A DNA stretch of 33,878 bases from Bacillus sp. AFS001701 (GCF_002559405.1 NZ_NTZO01000040.1:1-33878); one strand, 5' to 3'. Positions 10,534 through 19,507 are shown, numbered from the stretch's first letter. The notes: generated by a model from the sequence alone, not told the origin. Program-made: numbers and translations.

Positions 10534-10637
10534 ATAATCCACCGTCTCTCCATTTCAAAAATAAAACTTTTTATTTTATATTTTTTGTCTCAAGTACATT
10601 TTTTAATCACTATAAAAATAATGATAACACAAGTTGA

Positions 10638-10646
10638 TAGTAGTTT
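10638..10646 (-). promoter_or_regulatory. Possible extended -10 promoter for coaX
   Basis: The minus strand reads TGTTATCAT roughly 100 bp upstream of coaX, an extended -10 form (TGnTATCAT). The -35 at the proper distance is poor (TTTAAA). The rest of the 10543-10761 gap is AT-rich with no gene that I can support. Confidence 0.3.
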
Positions 10647-10751
10647 AAAAATAGATGCTTTTTGCTGTGGACATAGGTTCGTACTGGTTTATTAAAACAC
10701 TTCAGTGAACCCATTTCCCTAATGGTTTGGCTTACTTGAATTTCCACCAAT

Positions 10752-10791
10752 AAACAAAAGAAAGAGTGTCTAGAAAGACACTCTTAATTTT
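10752..10791 (-). terminator. Terminator of ftsH (bidirectional shape)
   Basis: AAGAGTGTC (10762-10770) and GACACTCTT (10777-10785) form a perfect 9-bp stem with a 6-base loop. On the minus strand it is followed by TTCTTTTGTTT, just past the ftsH stop. Confidence 0.88.
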
Positions 10792-12708
10792 TTATTCAGT
10801 GATTTTAGGCTCAGTTGGTTCATCATTCTTTTTAGTAATGTTGACTTTAACCTCATCTTTTGAAGATGGAGATGTAGGAAGTGTGCCTTGTTCCCAAAGA
10901 CTCTTAATTCCTTTTGCATCTAAAGTTTCCACTTCTAATAATGTGTTAGCAAGCAAGTCTAATTTATCGCGATGCGTCTTAATAATATCAGTTGCCTTTG
11001 CATAACATTCTTTAATGATTGTTTGAATCTCAACGTCGATTTCATAAGCAATTTTATCACTATAATTTTGTTCATTATTAAAGTCTCTACCAAGGAATAC
11101 ACTTCCTCCTTGAGATTGACCAAACTGTAATGGACCTAGTTTATCGCTCATACCGAACTCAGTAACCATACGACGAGCAATACCTGTTGCACGTTGGAAG
11201 TCATTATGAGCCCCTGTACTTACTTCACCAAATACCACTTCTTCAGCAACACGTCCACCAAGTAGACCTGTAATTTTATCAAGTAATTCTGGTTTTGTCA
11301 TAAAGTAACGATCTTCTTTTGGAAGCATTACTGCATAACCACCAGCTTGACCACGAGGTACAATTGTTACTTTATGAACCATTTCAGCCTCGTCTAACAC
11401 TTGGCCAATAACCGTATGTCCAGCTTCGTGGAACGCAACAATTTTTCGCTCTTTTTCAGATATAACTTTATTTTTCTTAGCAGGTCCCGCAATTACACGG
11501 TCAGTTGCTTCGTCAATATCAAGCATATCGATTTTCTTTTTATCACGACGAGCCGCAACTAATGCCGCTTCGTTTAATAAATTCTCTAAATCTGCACCAG
11601 AGAATCCAGGAGTTCTTTGAGCAATAGCTTTTAAATCTACATCTGGTGCCAATGGTTTATTTCTTGAGTGAACTTTTAATACTGCTTCACGTCCTATTAC
11701 ATCTGGACGATCTACTGTAATCTGTCTGTCAAATCGACCTGGACGTAATAATGCTGGGTCTAGAACATCTGCACGGTTTGTTGCAGCGATGATGATAATA
11801 CCTTCGTTAGCACCAAAACCATCCATTTCAACAAGTAACTGGTTTAATGTTTGTTCACGCTCATCGTGACCTCCACCTAATCCAGCGCCACGTTGACGAC
11901 CTACAGCATCGATCTCATCTATAAATATGATACAAGGAGCGTTTTTCTTCGCGTTTTCAAATAAGTCACGAACACGAGAAGCACCGACCCCTACAAACAT
12001 TTCAACGAAATCAGAACCACTGATTGAGAAGAATGGAACTCCAGCTTCTCCTGCAACAGCTCTTGCTAATAATGTTTTACCTGTTCCAGGAGGTCCTACT
12101 AATAGTACCCCTTTAGGAATTCTTGCACCTAATTCAGAAAATTTTCGAGGATCCTTCAAGAACTCTACTACCTCAACAAGCTCTTGCTTCTCTTCATCTG
12201 CACCTGCAACATCTTTAAATCGTACTTTCTTTTTCTCGTCATTATATAGACGAGCTTTGCTCTTCCCAAAATTCATAACACGGCTTCCGCCACCTTGTGC
12301 ATTATTCATTAGGAAGAAGAAAAGGATGAAAATAATGACAAATGGAATGAGTGAAGTGAAGATTTGCACCCATGCACTTGTTGTTTCAGCTGGATTCCAA
12401 TTAGCCTTTATATTATAGTCAGCAACTGCTTTGTTAACTATTTTTGTCGTTTCGTCACTAATTGGTACTTGAGTTTGGAAAGATTCGCCTTTTTTTACGT
12501 CTGTAAAGTGACCTCTTACTATGTACACTCCATTTTTAGGTTGGATAGATGTTAAACTGCTAACATCACCTTTTTGTAACTTAGTATAAAATGTATCGTA
12601 ACTTACTTTCTTAACTTGAGATTCTGGCCCATTGAAATATGTAACAACACCAATCACAACTAAGAAGATTAATATGTAAAAGACTGTATTACGGAAAATT
12701 CGATTCAA
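10792..12708 (-). CDS. ftsH: ATP-dependent zinc metalloprotease FtsH
   Basis: Membrane-anchored AAA+ protease for protein quality control; in B. subtilis it also affects sporulation. Numbering from my start, there are two membrane segments (about 8-26 and 113-134) flanking an extracytoplasmic domain, Walker A GPPGTGKT (205-212), Walker B IIFIDEID (260-267), the SRH region ending RPGRFDR, and the zinc site HEAGH (427-431). The first possible start, TTG at 12714, directly abuts the ribosome binding site GGAGGT, which is impossible spacing. A second TTG at 12708 is six bases from it, so I place the start there: 638 residues beginning MNRIFRNT, which matches the B. subtilis N terminus as I recall it. 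It has its own promoter and a terminator. Confidence 0.98.
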   Translation of the reverse strand: MNRIFRNTVFYILIFLVVIGVVTYFNGPESQVKKVSYDTFYTKLQKGDVSSLTSIQPKNGVYIVRGHFTDVKKGESFQTQVPISDETTKIVNKAVADYNIKANWNPAETTSAWVQIFTSLIPFVIIFILFFFLMNNAQGGGSRVMNFGKSKARLYNDEKKKVRFKDVAGADEEKQELVEVVEFLKDPRKFSELGARIPKGVLLVGPPGTGKTLLARAVAGEAGVPFFSISGSDFVEMFVGVGASRVRDLFENAKKNAPCIIFIDEIDAVGRQRGAGLGGGHDEREQTLNQLLVEMDGFGANEGIIIIAATNRADVLDPALLRPGRFDRQITVDRPDVIGREAVLKVHSRNKPLAPDVDLKAIAQRTPGFSGADLENLLNEAALVAARRDKKKIDMLDIDEATDRVIAGPAKKNKVISEKERKIVAFHEAGHTVIGQVLDEAEMVHKVTIVPRGQAGGYAVMLPKEDRYFMTKPELLDKITGLLGGRVAEEVVFGEVSTGAHNDFQRATGIARRMVTEFGMSDKLGPLQFGQSQGGSVFLGRDFNNEQNYSDKIAYEIDVEIQTIIKECYAKATDIIKTHRDKLDLLANTLLEVETLDAKGIKSLWEQGTLPTSPSSKDEVKVNITKKNDEPTEPKITE

Positions 12709-12741
12709 TTCCAAACCTCCTCTCTATCAATTTAATTACTT

Positions 12742-12770
12742 TATATAGTAGCATAGTTATACCATGTAAA
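12742..12770 (-). promoter_or_regulatory. Sigma A promoter of ftsH
   Basis: The minus strand has -35 TTTACA (12765-12770), a 17-bp spacer and -10 TATATA (12742-12747) in the gap between hpt and ftsH. TilS and Hpt are reported to act together as an activator of ftsH in B. subtilis; their genes are immediately upstream here. Confidence 0.6.
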
Positions 12771-12789
12771 CAAACGAATAAAACTTGAC

Positions 12790-13329
12790 TTATTTCGTGT
12801 AAACTTCAGGTTTTAAAACGCCAACATATGGCAGATTTCGATAACGTTCAATATAATCTAAACCATATCCTACTACGAAAGCATCTGGTACTTCGAAACC
12901 AACTAAATCAGCCTCGATATTTGCTTTACGTCCGCTTGGCTTATCTAATAAAGTAACGATTTTAACTGTATTAGCTTTGCGATGTTTAAATAGTTCAACT
13001 AAATAATTTAAAGTTAGACCACTATCAATAATATCTTCTAGAATGATTACATCTCTTCCTTCTACAGAAGTATTTAAATCTTTTACAATTTTTACTTCAC
13101 CAGAAGAAACTGTACTATGTCCATAACTAGAAACATCCATAAAATCAATTTCGATATATGTATCAATATGCTTGATAAGGTCAGACATGAACGGAAGAGC
13201 TCCTTTTAAAACACCCACTACTAGTGGAAAGCGGTCTTTGTACTCTTCAGTTAGTACTGCACCTAATTCTACTACTTTTTGTTGAATTGCCTCTTCACTT
13301 ACTAATACTTGTTGAATGTCTTGTTTCAT
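12790..13329 (-). CDS. hpt: Hypoxanthine phosphoribosyltransferase
   Basis: Purine salvage enzyme converting hypoxanthine (and guanine) plus PRPP to IMP or GMP. The 179-residue protein has the PRPP-binding signature [13 protein letters not shown] (94-106), the early [11 protein letters not shown] loop (41-51) and the C-terminal base-binding [11 protein letters not shown] (149-159). The ATG at 13329 follows a TCCT-complementary AGGAGG site. It starts 9 bp after tilS, so the pair is co-transcribed. It is also called hprT in B. subtilis. Confidence 0.98.
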   Translation of the reverse strand: MKQDIQQVLVSEEAIQQKVVELGAVLTEEYKDRFPLVVGVLKGALPFMSDLIKHIDTYIEIDFMDVSSYGHSTVSSGEVKIVKDLNTSVEGRDVIILEDIIDSGLTLNYLVELFKHRKANTVKIVTLLDKPSGRKANIEADLVGFEVPDAFVVGYGLDYIERYRNLPYVGVLKPEVYTK

Positions 13330-13338
13330 TTTTTCCTC

Positions 13339-14727
13339 CTAGAAACTCTTAGAAACCACCTGTATTGCAATGAGTGACTCATCTGTCGAAAAATTTCTTT
13401 CAAATGCAGATTTCTTTACGAAAGGTACCCATAATATATTATTTTGACTATCCGTAATTATTGGCCATTCATCACGTAATGATTGTTTCATTTTTTCATC
13501 AATAAATATATCTTTTAACTTTTTTGACCCATTCATACCCTTTAATGACATTCGATCACCATTCTTTCGATTCCGAACAATGAGTGGAAAAGAAACATCC
13601 TTGATAGAACAAATAAACGTGTCATTTTTTTGTTCAAAACATTGATTGTTTAATTCAACTTTAATTGAAAAACCATTTGGTAGTTCGTATTCGCCAGGCT
13701 CATTAATAGAAATAGTATAATCCTTCACATTCATTTGTTCGAATGTAAAGAGGCATTCATTATATGAGCGTGTGACAAAAAGTCCTCCAGGTAAATGCTG
13801 CTCCCACGTAGATTTTTCATTTCGTATTAAAGTCAGAATTGAATTAAGATGCCCTTGTGTCAAGCCTTTAGGGATAGATAGGTAGACATAATCTAATATT
13901 AGATGAATACATCTTCTTTGTAAAGATATAGGCATATTTAAAAACTGTTTAACGTCAATAGTGACTGCTTGCTTTTCTTTATTTTTTATAACTGTATTCA
14001 TTGCGTCTTCAGTTAATTCCATTAAATATAGATCATCTTCCAATTGCTGTCTACTAAACTGCTGGAATCTTTTATGTGCAGTTGGATTTTCTTCAAAAAT
14101 AAAAGGTAGAATATGATGTCTAAATCGATTTCTTGTGTAAACATCTTTATCATTACTTGGATCTTTTCGAGGGATAATACTTTGTTCGTGACAATATGTA
14201 GTTAATGCTTGTTTTCTTAAATCTAAAAAAGGACGAATAATTTCGCCTGTACTAAAAGATCTCTTTTCCCTAATGCCAGCGTAACCGACCTGCGAGCTAC
14301 CTCTTACTAAGCGCATTAAAATCGTTTCAACTTGGTCTTCCCCATGATGACCTAACGCTAAGTAATTCGCTTCATATTTATTCATCACTTCGTCAAAAAA
14401 ACGATATCGACATTCCCTTGCCGCCAATTGACTACTTAAACCCGTTTCCTCGATATACTGATTCACATTTATGCTCTTACCTTCAAATTGTACGTTATTT
14501 TGGAGGCACCAGTTCTTAACATATTCTAAATCATCTAAAGATTCTTGTCCTCTAAACATATGATCTACATGTGCGATAATAATCGAGAACTCATATTCTT
14601 CCCTAATTGATAAAAAAGAATGAGCTAACGCCATTGAGTCTGGACCTCCAGAAACACCGATCACAATTACACTATTTCTGATAATATTGTTTTGTTTTAT
14701 AAATTCCTTTAATTGATTAATTACCAT
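13339..14727 (-). CDS. tilS: tRNA(Ile)-lysidine synthase
   Basis: Converts C34 of the CAU-anticodon tRNA-Ile to lysidine using ATP and lysine, so that it reads AUA; essential. The 462-residue protein has the PP-loop SGGPDS (26-31), an N-type ATP pyrophosphatase domain with LGHHGEDQVETILMRLVRGS, and the C-terminal substrate-binding domains. The ATG at 14727 has AGGAG nine bases upstream. It is followed after 9 bp by hpt. A candidate promoter lies between yabT and tilS. Confidence 0.97.
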   Translation of the reverse strand: MVINQLKEFIKQNNIIRNSVIVIGVSGGPDSMALAHSFLSIREEYEFSIIIAHVDHMFRGQESLDDLEYVKNWCLQNNVQFEGKSINVNQYIEETGLSSQLAARECRYRFFDEVMNKYEANYLALGHHGEDQVETILMRLVRGSSQVGYAGIREKRSFSTGEIIRPFLDLRKQALTTYCHEQSIIPRKDPSNDKDVYTRNRFRHHILPFIFEENPTAHKRFQQFSRQQLEDDLYLMELTEDAMNTVIKNKEKQAVTIDVKQFLNMPISLQRRCIHLILDYVYLSIPKGLTQGHLNSILTLIRNEKSTWEQHLPGGLFVTRSYNECLFTFEQMNVKDYTISINEPGEYELPNGFSIKVELNNQCFEQKNDTFICSIKDVSFPLIVRNRKNGDRMSLKGMNGSKKLKDIFIDEKMKQSLRDEWPIITDSQNNILWVPFVKKSAFERNFSTDESLIAIQVVSKSF

Positions 14728-14755
14728 TTACCTATACTCCTAAATGAAAGTAAAA

Positions 14756-14784
14756 TTCATATCTATATGTTACCATTCACACAA
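14756..14784 (-). promoter_or_regulatory. Candidate tilS promoter
   Basis: The minus strand shows TTGTGT (14779-14784), a 17-bp spacer and TATGAA (14756-14761) in the short gap after yabT. Both hexamers match four of six consensus bases, so it is a modest sigma A candidate. Confidence 0.35.
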
Positions 14785-14799
14785 ATGGAGTACTATAAT

Positions 14800-15927
14800 T
14801 TACATCTGATAATAAAAATATAATGCATAAGCCAAGCCCATTAGCAGGAGAATGGTCGACGTTTCGAACCAGTGAATTCTTTTTTTCTTTTGCTTCACTT
14901 GGACATTGTTCCCTGCTCTTGTCTGTGTTGATTGGTTAGGTTTTTGATTCTGATTAGTTGAATTTCTAGGTTGATTTGTAGGCTGGCTATGTTTTTTTGA
15001 TTGTGTTGATTGATTAGCTGTCTGATTTTGCTTTTTCGATTGCCTTGTTTGATTCATCGTTTGTGCTGTAGTAGCTTGATCCTTTTTACTCTTCTTCTTT
15101 TTTGTAGCATTTATCTTTTGTTCATACATTAATAGAGCTTGTTTCATAGCACTCGCATTAACATATTCCCCTTTTAATCCCTTCATTAGAAATTCTTTAT
15201 ATGGATTAAGGGTTTGTGTTTGCGTTATTATTTGTTCAATTTGATTTATTCCCAACCCGTTTTTTAAAAACTGCTTTTTACAATGCAAGTGGATAAAAAT
15301 CATCGTAACAGCAAATAAGTCATAGGAAACTTCTGCTTTTCTTGAACCTAAGCCCCAGTAACCACGATCAAAGAACTCCGTAAACTCTTTAACTGCACGT
15401 CCAATTTGAGTAACCCCTCCAAAATCGATCCACTGGATTTTATTTGGTTCTTTCGTAACTAGTAGATTATCTGTTTTTAAATCTCCAAAAATAAAGCCTT
15501 TATGGTGCAATTTATCTAACAATGATAAAACTTGTATGATAAAAATACTACTCCATTCCATTCCATTTCTTTCAATAAATTTTGGTAAACTTACACCATT
15601 TACGTATTCCATAACATAGTAATAGCAGCATTCATTTGTTACTGGAATTATATAGTCATCTACATCGATAAAAGAAGGCCCAAGGATTGAATCCTGGACC
15701 TGTGTGATTTTTTTTAAAACATTTACTTCGTTCGTGATATTAGTAGAATCTTTACTCAGCTTAATAGCAACATCTCCAGTTTTTCCAGAAGCTAGATAAA
15801 CTGTTCCATTTGCTCCATTTCCAAGTAAACTCTTAATTTCGTATTTGTTTTTATTCCACTTTCCAGTAATGAGAGTCCCAGGCGCTAAATTAATCTGCCC
15901 ATTCAATTGATTGTTCATCATCACCAT
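14800..15927 (-). CDS. yabT: Hanks-type Ser/Thr protein kinase YabT
   Basis: Membrane-tethered kinase of sporulating cells; in B. subtilis it is DNA-stimulated and phosphorylates RecA among others. The 375-residue protein has the glycine loop LLGNGANGTVY (34-44), the ATP lysine K56, the catalytic loop FGDLKTDN (147-154, FGD where most kinases have HRD, as in the family) and a DFG motif (168-170). Residues about 275-350 are a low-complexity linker rich in Q, N, T, S and K with lysine clusters (KKKKSKK, SKK, KQKKKR), followed by one membrane span (about 355-373) and almost nothing outside, so there is no extracellular sensor. GTG-free start: ATG at 15927 with AGAGGT upstream. It overlaps the end of yabS by 38 bp. 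Confidence 0.93.
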   Translation of the reverse strand: MVMMNNQLNGQINLAPGTLITGKWNKNKYEIKSLLGNGANGTVYLASGKTGDVAIKLSKDSTNITNEVNVLKKITQVQDSILGPSFIDVDDYIIPVTNECCYYYVMEYVNGVSLPKFIERNGMEWSSIFIIQVLSLLDKLHHKGFIFGDLKTDNLLVTKEPNKIQWIDFGGVTQIGRAVKEFTEFFDRGYWGLGSRKAEVSYDLFAVTMIFIHLHCKKQFLKNGLGINQIEQIITQTQTLNPYKEFLMKGLKGEYVNASAMKQALLMYEQKINATKKKKSKKDQATTAQTMNQTRQSKKQNQTANQSTQSKKHSQPTNQPRNSTNQNQKPNQSTQTRAGNNVQVKQKKKRIHWFETSTILLLMGLAYALYFYYQM

Positions 15928-16624
15928 TATTACCTCTATTGTAGTTTTGTTCGTTAAAATAGTTTAAAGCCTCACGTAGAGCAGGACCGGTTGGCGTCAT
16001 ACCGCCCATCGTTAACTTAGGAAAAATTGTGTTTAGTTTTTCTAACTTAGGTGTCCAATCTAGTAATTTATCTACATCGTCATGTTTCCCGGGAAATATA
16101 AATAACGAGTAGGCATTTTCTCCTGTTCTTGAGTTTAAACTAATTTGTAAATCAAATAATGATTCCTTAACAGTTTCTAGTTTGTCTTTCATACTAGCAC
16201 TCGTATCTACTAAAATTATAACTTCTAAACCTACAGTTTCACCGATATCCTCTACAACCTCATATACCTCTTCTCGTTTTGAAGGAGGAAGTGATTCAAT
16301 CGAATTGCTATCACCTAAAATTTGCTTTAATTCTTTATTAACAAATCCTTGAATTGTTTGTGTCATCGCTTTTCTAGTAACCATTTGGACAGTTTGAGAA
16401 AGTTGCTTTGTGTAAACGACTTGACTAATCCCTCCACCAGCTTTAGCAATTTCCTCGATTTCCTTTAAACCGTCACCACTTTGTACATTTTCATCTAAAA
16501 TTCCAATTACATTTACTGTAATACCGTATTCTTGTGCCAGGCTTGAAACAGCTAACGGATCTTCACCATGGTTTGAATAACCATCAGTTATTAATAGAAT
16601 TTGTTTTAATTTTCCCTTATACAT
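15890..16624 (-). CDS. yabS: vWA-like protein YabS
   Basis: A 244-residue protein of unknown biochemical role, cytoplasmic by sequence. It holds a von Willebrand factor A-type metal site, VIILVDTSASM, with a later TPTGPAL threonine segment, and an N-terminal ILLITDGYSNHGED strand that resembles another vWA piece. Start: the frame is open back to 16666, but the ATG at 16624 has a very strong ribosome binding site GGAGGGG nine bases upstream and gives the B. subtilis-like length. That site is the 3' arm of a 14-bp hairpin described separately. Its 3' end overlaps yabT, so the two are translationally linked and probably both act in the forespore with SpoIIE and sigma F. Confidence 0.9.
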   Translation of the reverse strand: MYKGKLKQILLITDGYSNHGEDPLAVSSLAQEYGITVNVIGILDENVQSGDGLKEIEEIAKAGGGISQVVYTKQLSQTVQMVTRKAMTQTIQGFVNKELKQILGDSNSIESLPPSKREEVYEVVEDIGETVGLEVIILVDTSASMKDKLETVKESLFDLQISLNSRTGENAYSLFIFPGKHDDVDKLLDWTPKLEKLNTIFPKLTMGGMTPTGPALREALNYFNEQNYNRGNNGDDEQSIEWAD

Positions 16625-16629
16625 ACAAA

Positions 16630-16680
16630 ATCCCCTCCGCGTAAAAGTTGTTACCATTTTGTCCAATTACGGGAGGGGAT
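16630..16680 (-). promoter_or_regulatory. Hairpin that sequesters the yabS ribosome binding site
   Basis: On the minus strand, ATCCCCTCCCGTAA (16680-16667) pairs fully with TTACGCGGAGGGGAT (16644-16630) apart from one bulged C: a 14-bp stem with a 22-base loop. The 3' arm contains the whole yabS ribosome binding site GGAGGGG. A transcript reading through from spoIIE would carry both arms and hide this site. A weak T-run (ATTTTG) follows, so partial termination of spoIIE transcripts is an alternative or additional role. Confidence 0.8.
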
Positions 16681-16684
16681 AAAC
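16656..16684 (-). promoter_or_regulatory. Candidate sigma F promoter of yabS-yabT
   Basis: The minus strand has GTTTA (16680-16684; sigma F -35 consensus GYATA, four of five) then a 15-bp spacer and GGACAAAAT (16656-16664), which fits the sigma F -10 pattern GGNNANANT fully. A start 7-8 bases downstream would fall near 16648, inside the hairpin loop. YabT is a forespore sigma F gene in B. subtilis, which agrees. Confidence 0.5.
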
Positions 16685-16703
16685 CTTTATTTATTTTATT
16701 TTA

Positions 16704-19178
16704 CTAAGCCATCGCACTATATGATGAGATTGATGACCACTCTGGTAAGTTTCGTTTAACAACTGCAACTACAACCGTCATATCATCATTAATATCACCT
16801 GTATTCGAACGAATAACTTCCTCGAGTAACAACTCTGCTACTGATTGTGGATCATCCGTTTCAAATTCACTTATTTTACGTTTCATCCACATTTCATAAT
16901 TTTCAACATGTTTAGGACCTTCAAAAATACCATCACTCATCATAATTAATAAGTCTCCAGCTTTTAACTGCTCACTTACGACTTCTACATCAAATTCATC
17001 TATGATCCCAATTGGTAAATTACTACCTTCAATTTTGATAACTTGCTTGCCTCGTTTCACAAAGCTTGGCGATGAACCAATTTTTAAGAATTTAGCTGAA
17101 GCATCGTGTAAATCGACCATCGCTAAATCTAGCGTAGCAAAGACCTCTTCAGTAGTACGTAATGATAAAATCGAATTAATCGATTTAATAGCGACAGTTT
17201 CTTCAATACCTGAATTTAATATTTTTTGAAGTAGTTTTAGTGTTTCATTACTTTCAATATGAGCTCGCTCACCATTTCCCATACCATCACTAATCGCAAT
17301 AGCGTGCTTTCCTGCTCCAACATCCATTATTTTAAATGCATCACCCGAAATAAAGCCCCCACCTTTAGCTGCAGTCGCAACCCCGGTTTCAATAACAAAT
17401 GCCTTATCTGATCCGAATGTAACTAGGTAATTACCTCCATTCGGTATTGTCGCTGCCTCTTCTTTTAACACGACAATCGTCTCTTTTAAAATATCTGATA
17501 GGATTGGCGCAATTAATTTTTGACATTCACCGTACTCGTTTTCAAACGGAATTAATATATCTATATCAATATTACCTTGCTCTAAGTTATAAATCTCTAC
17601 TTGGCTAACGTCAATTCCAAAGTTTAATAAAGCTTGTAGGATTTGGTCTTCCTGCAATTGATGATTTTCTTTTTCTCGTTGAATCTCTTTTGCAAAATCG
17701 ACCATTACTTTTGAAACCCCACGCAATTGCTCTGCCACTAATCTTCTACTTTCCTGAACTTGTTTTTTAAGTCTTTGATTTGCACGGAAGTAGAAAACCT
17801 CTTGCTTCATTAAATCCGCCATTTTTGAAGAACGTTGGCAATATTTCTCCCACTCTCTCATAAATTGGCCATTCTTAATGAGCTGATCCTTTTCAACTAA
17901 ATGCATCATATTTTCCATGTATTGATATGTTCGGTCACCATTGTTTGACCAGCAATGGTCCTTTTTCATACAACTATTACAACACTTATTTGAAATACTG
18001 CAAATAAACAGTTCTTCATCAGTTAATTCGTCCTCAATATGTGCAAACTGGCTAGGCTGTGAAAAACTTGCAGATAATGCTTCAAACACGTTTGAAAATT
18101 GAGTAATCCGATTGGCTGTCAAATCTCTTATTTTACGCAAGTATTGTTGTTGATCTGTAGAGTGTTCTTCTGTTCCTGGTACTAATTTAGCTAATTGTTT
18201 AAGTAGGAAAGATGGCGTTATTAAGAATAAGACAATCGCTATTACTGATTCAATGATTGAAAAAATAATATCTGATTGTTTCTCAGCATAAAAGCTAATG
18301 AGGCATGTCCCAATTAATAGACCAGCTGCCGCACCTAATCTTTTTCCCTCTTTAAGGAGGCCACCAAGTAATCCAGAGAATGCTAATAAGCTCATTTGAT
18401 ATAGACTCGAAACACTCGCTAAACTTAGTATAAGGCCCGTTACAACCCCTACTGTACAACCGACCGTTCCTCCAGCCACGAAGGCAAATAGTAAGACAAT
18501 ATATCTAGTTACAATATGCTGAATAGATAAATCTTGAATATACCAATCAGTTGTCCCCGTCACAACTGAAGCTAAAAGAATAACCAAACATACGATTTCT
18601 TCAACCCCTAAAAGCTGTTTTCTTTTAGGAATGGCGAGTAAAGGCACACTTTGGAAAAAGATCATCGTTAAAATAAAACTTAATCCCGCTTCAACTGATG
18701 CCATCAAAACGTCATACATCAGAACTTCTTGTTGAAAAGCATAAGTAATTAATAGATGACTAATAAATACTGATAAAAAAACTTGAAAAGGTACTAGACC
18801 TATATAGTGTCGTTTAACTCTAGCGAAGAAAATATTAAGGATAAAAAATAGGATAATCGTGGCAAATGCATAACTAACCGTTTCAATTGACACAGTTAAT
18901 GAACCGATCATAAGAGCAACAAAAGCTATTCCAGTACGCTCACGTTTCATCATATAAACTGAGGCAAAAAACGGTAATACAAACGGGAGAATATGTGATA
19001 GTATCAACGCTCGTCCTAATAAAAATCCCGTTAAAAAGATTAGTAACCCAAAGTCAAAGAATGCTCTCTCTAATTTGGTTTTAATTGATTTAGAAGATTG
19101 CCGAAATACTGATTGAAATCCATTAGTAGGGACCAAGCTTGCTGAAGAATTAGAAGACCCTCTTTGCAGTTTCGTCAT
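16704..19178 (-). CDS. spoIIE: Stage II sporulation protein E, PP2C-type phosphatase
   Basis: Polytopic membrane phosphatase that dephosphorylates SpoIIAA and so releases sigma F in the forespore; it also interacts with FtsZ at the polar septum. The 824-residue protein (B. subtilis about 827) has about ten membrane spans in 42-330, a central FtsZ-binding/regulatory region, and a C-terminal PPM phosphatase domain (about 590-808). Metal-binding motifs are intact: GDAF (D613), SDGMGNGE (D631), SDGIFEG (D749) and INDDMTVVV (D798/D799). A cysteine cluster (C393, C399, C400, C403, C409) sits just after the membrane part. The ATG at 19178 has GAGGTGG upstream. It is preceded by a Spo0A-type promoter with a 21-bp spacer. 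Confidence 0.97.
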   Translation of the reverse strand: MTKLQRGSSNSSASLVPTNGFQSVFRQSSKSIKTKLERAFFDFGLLIFLTGFLLGRALILSHILPFVLPFFASVYMMKRERTGIAFVALMIGSLTVSIETVSYAFATIILFFILNIFFARVKRHYIGLVPFQVFLSVFISHLLITYAFQQEVLMYDVLMASVEAGLSFILTMIFFQSVPLLAIPKRKQLLGVEEIVCLVILLASVVTGTTDWYIQDLSIQHIVTRYIVLLFAFVAGGTVGCTVGVVTGLILSLASVSSLYQMSLLAFSGLLGGLLKEGKRLGAAAGLLIGTCLISFYAEKQSDIIFSIIESVIAIVLFLITPSFLLKQLAKLVPGTEEHSTDQQQYLRKIRDLTANRITQFSNVFEALSASFSQPSQFAHIEDELTDEELFICSISNKCCNSCMKKDHCWSNNGDRTYQYMENMMHLVEKDQLIKNGQFMREWEKYCQRSSKMADLMKQEVFYFRANQRLKKQVQESRRLVAEQLRGVSKVMVDFAKEIQREKENHQLQEDQILQALLNFGIDVSQVEIYNLEQGNIDIDILIPFENEYGECQKLIAPILSDILKETIVVLKEEAATIPNGGNYLVTFGSDKAFVIETGVATAAKGGGFISGDAFKIMDVGAGKHAIAISDGMGNGERAHIESNETLKLLQKILNSGIEETVAIKSINSILSLRTTEEVFATLDLAMVDLHDASAKFLKIGSSPSFVKRGKQVIKIEGSNLPIGIIDEFDVEVVSEQLKAGDLLIMMSDGIFEGPKHVENYEMWMKRKISEFETDDPQSVAELLLEEVIRSNTGDINDDMTVVVAVVKRNLPEWSSISSYSAMA

Positions 19179-19212
19179 ATTTCCACCTCATCCGAATTGG
19201 TTTATTGAACAT

Positions 19213-19245
19213 ATTTTAACTTGTCCAATTGAAGGAATATGTCAA
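19213..19245 (-). promoter_or_regulatory. spoIIE promoter, sigma A/Spo0A type with 21-bp spacer
   Basis: The minus strand reads TTGACA (19240-19245), exactly 21 bases, then TAAAAT (19213-19218). The B. subtilis spoIIE promoter is known for good sigma A hexamers set 21 bp apart and needing phosphorylated Spo0A. A near-match to the 0A box, TTGGACA, lies in the spacer. Confidence 0.75.
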
Positions 19246-19271
19246 AATGACAAAGGCAAATAAAAGTTTTC

Positions 19272-19278
19272 TTCGACG
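19272..19278 (-). promoter_or_regulatory. Candidate Spo0A box upstream of spoIIE
   Basis: The minus strand reads CGTCGAA, six of seven bases of the 0A box TGTCGAA, 26 bp upstream of the spoIIE -35. Upstream of it, 19279-19462 holds no gene that I can support. Confidence 0.5.
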
Positions 19279-19454
19279 GAAAAAGCTTTTACCTACAACT
19301 GTTTTACAAAATATGAGGAAAGCTAGCAGCATAATTTCTCTAATAGGGTAAAAGAAACGCAATTATTAAATTTTATGTCAATCGAAATTCAGAATAAGAA
19401 GAGAAAGTATGGAATGAAGAGTGAGATTAAAAGATGTGGACGCATGTTCCTGGA

Positions 19455-19499
19455 AAAGAAAAAACGCTTAGCCTCTCTTATAGAGACCAAACGTTTTTG
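19455..19499 (-). terminator. Terminator of the tRNA operon
   Basis: Minus-strand AACGTTTGGTCTCT and AGAGAGGCTAAGCGTT (19463-19495) form about 14 pairs, some G-T, followed by TTTTTTC. It lies just past tRNA-Glu and upstream of the spoIIE promoter region. Confidence 0.8.
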
Positions 19500-19507
19500 T
19501 TGTTGTA

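Noticed and set aside
11927-12418. Plus-strand open frame of 163 codons opposite ftsH
   Set aside because: It lies entirely antisense to the conserved AAA+ domain; its length reflects codon bias of ftsH.
14771-14789. CCATT...AATGG inverted repeat before tilS as a terminator of yabT
   Set aside because: The stem has only five weak pairs and no T-run follows on the minus strand.
15890-16666. Longer yabS start at 16666
   Set aside because: No ribosome binding site precedes it, it would begin within the hairpin, and it would add residues absent from the known family.
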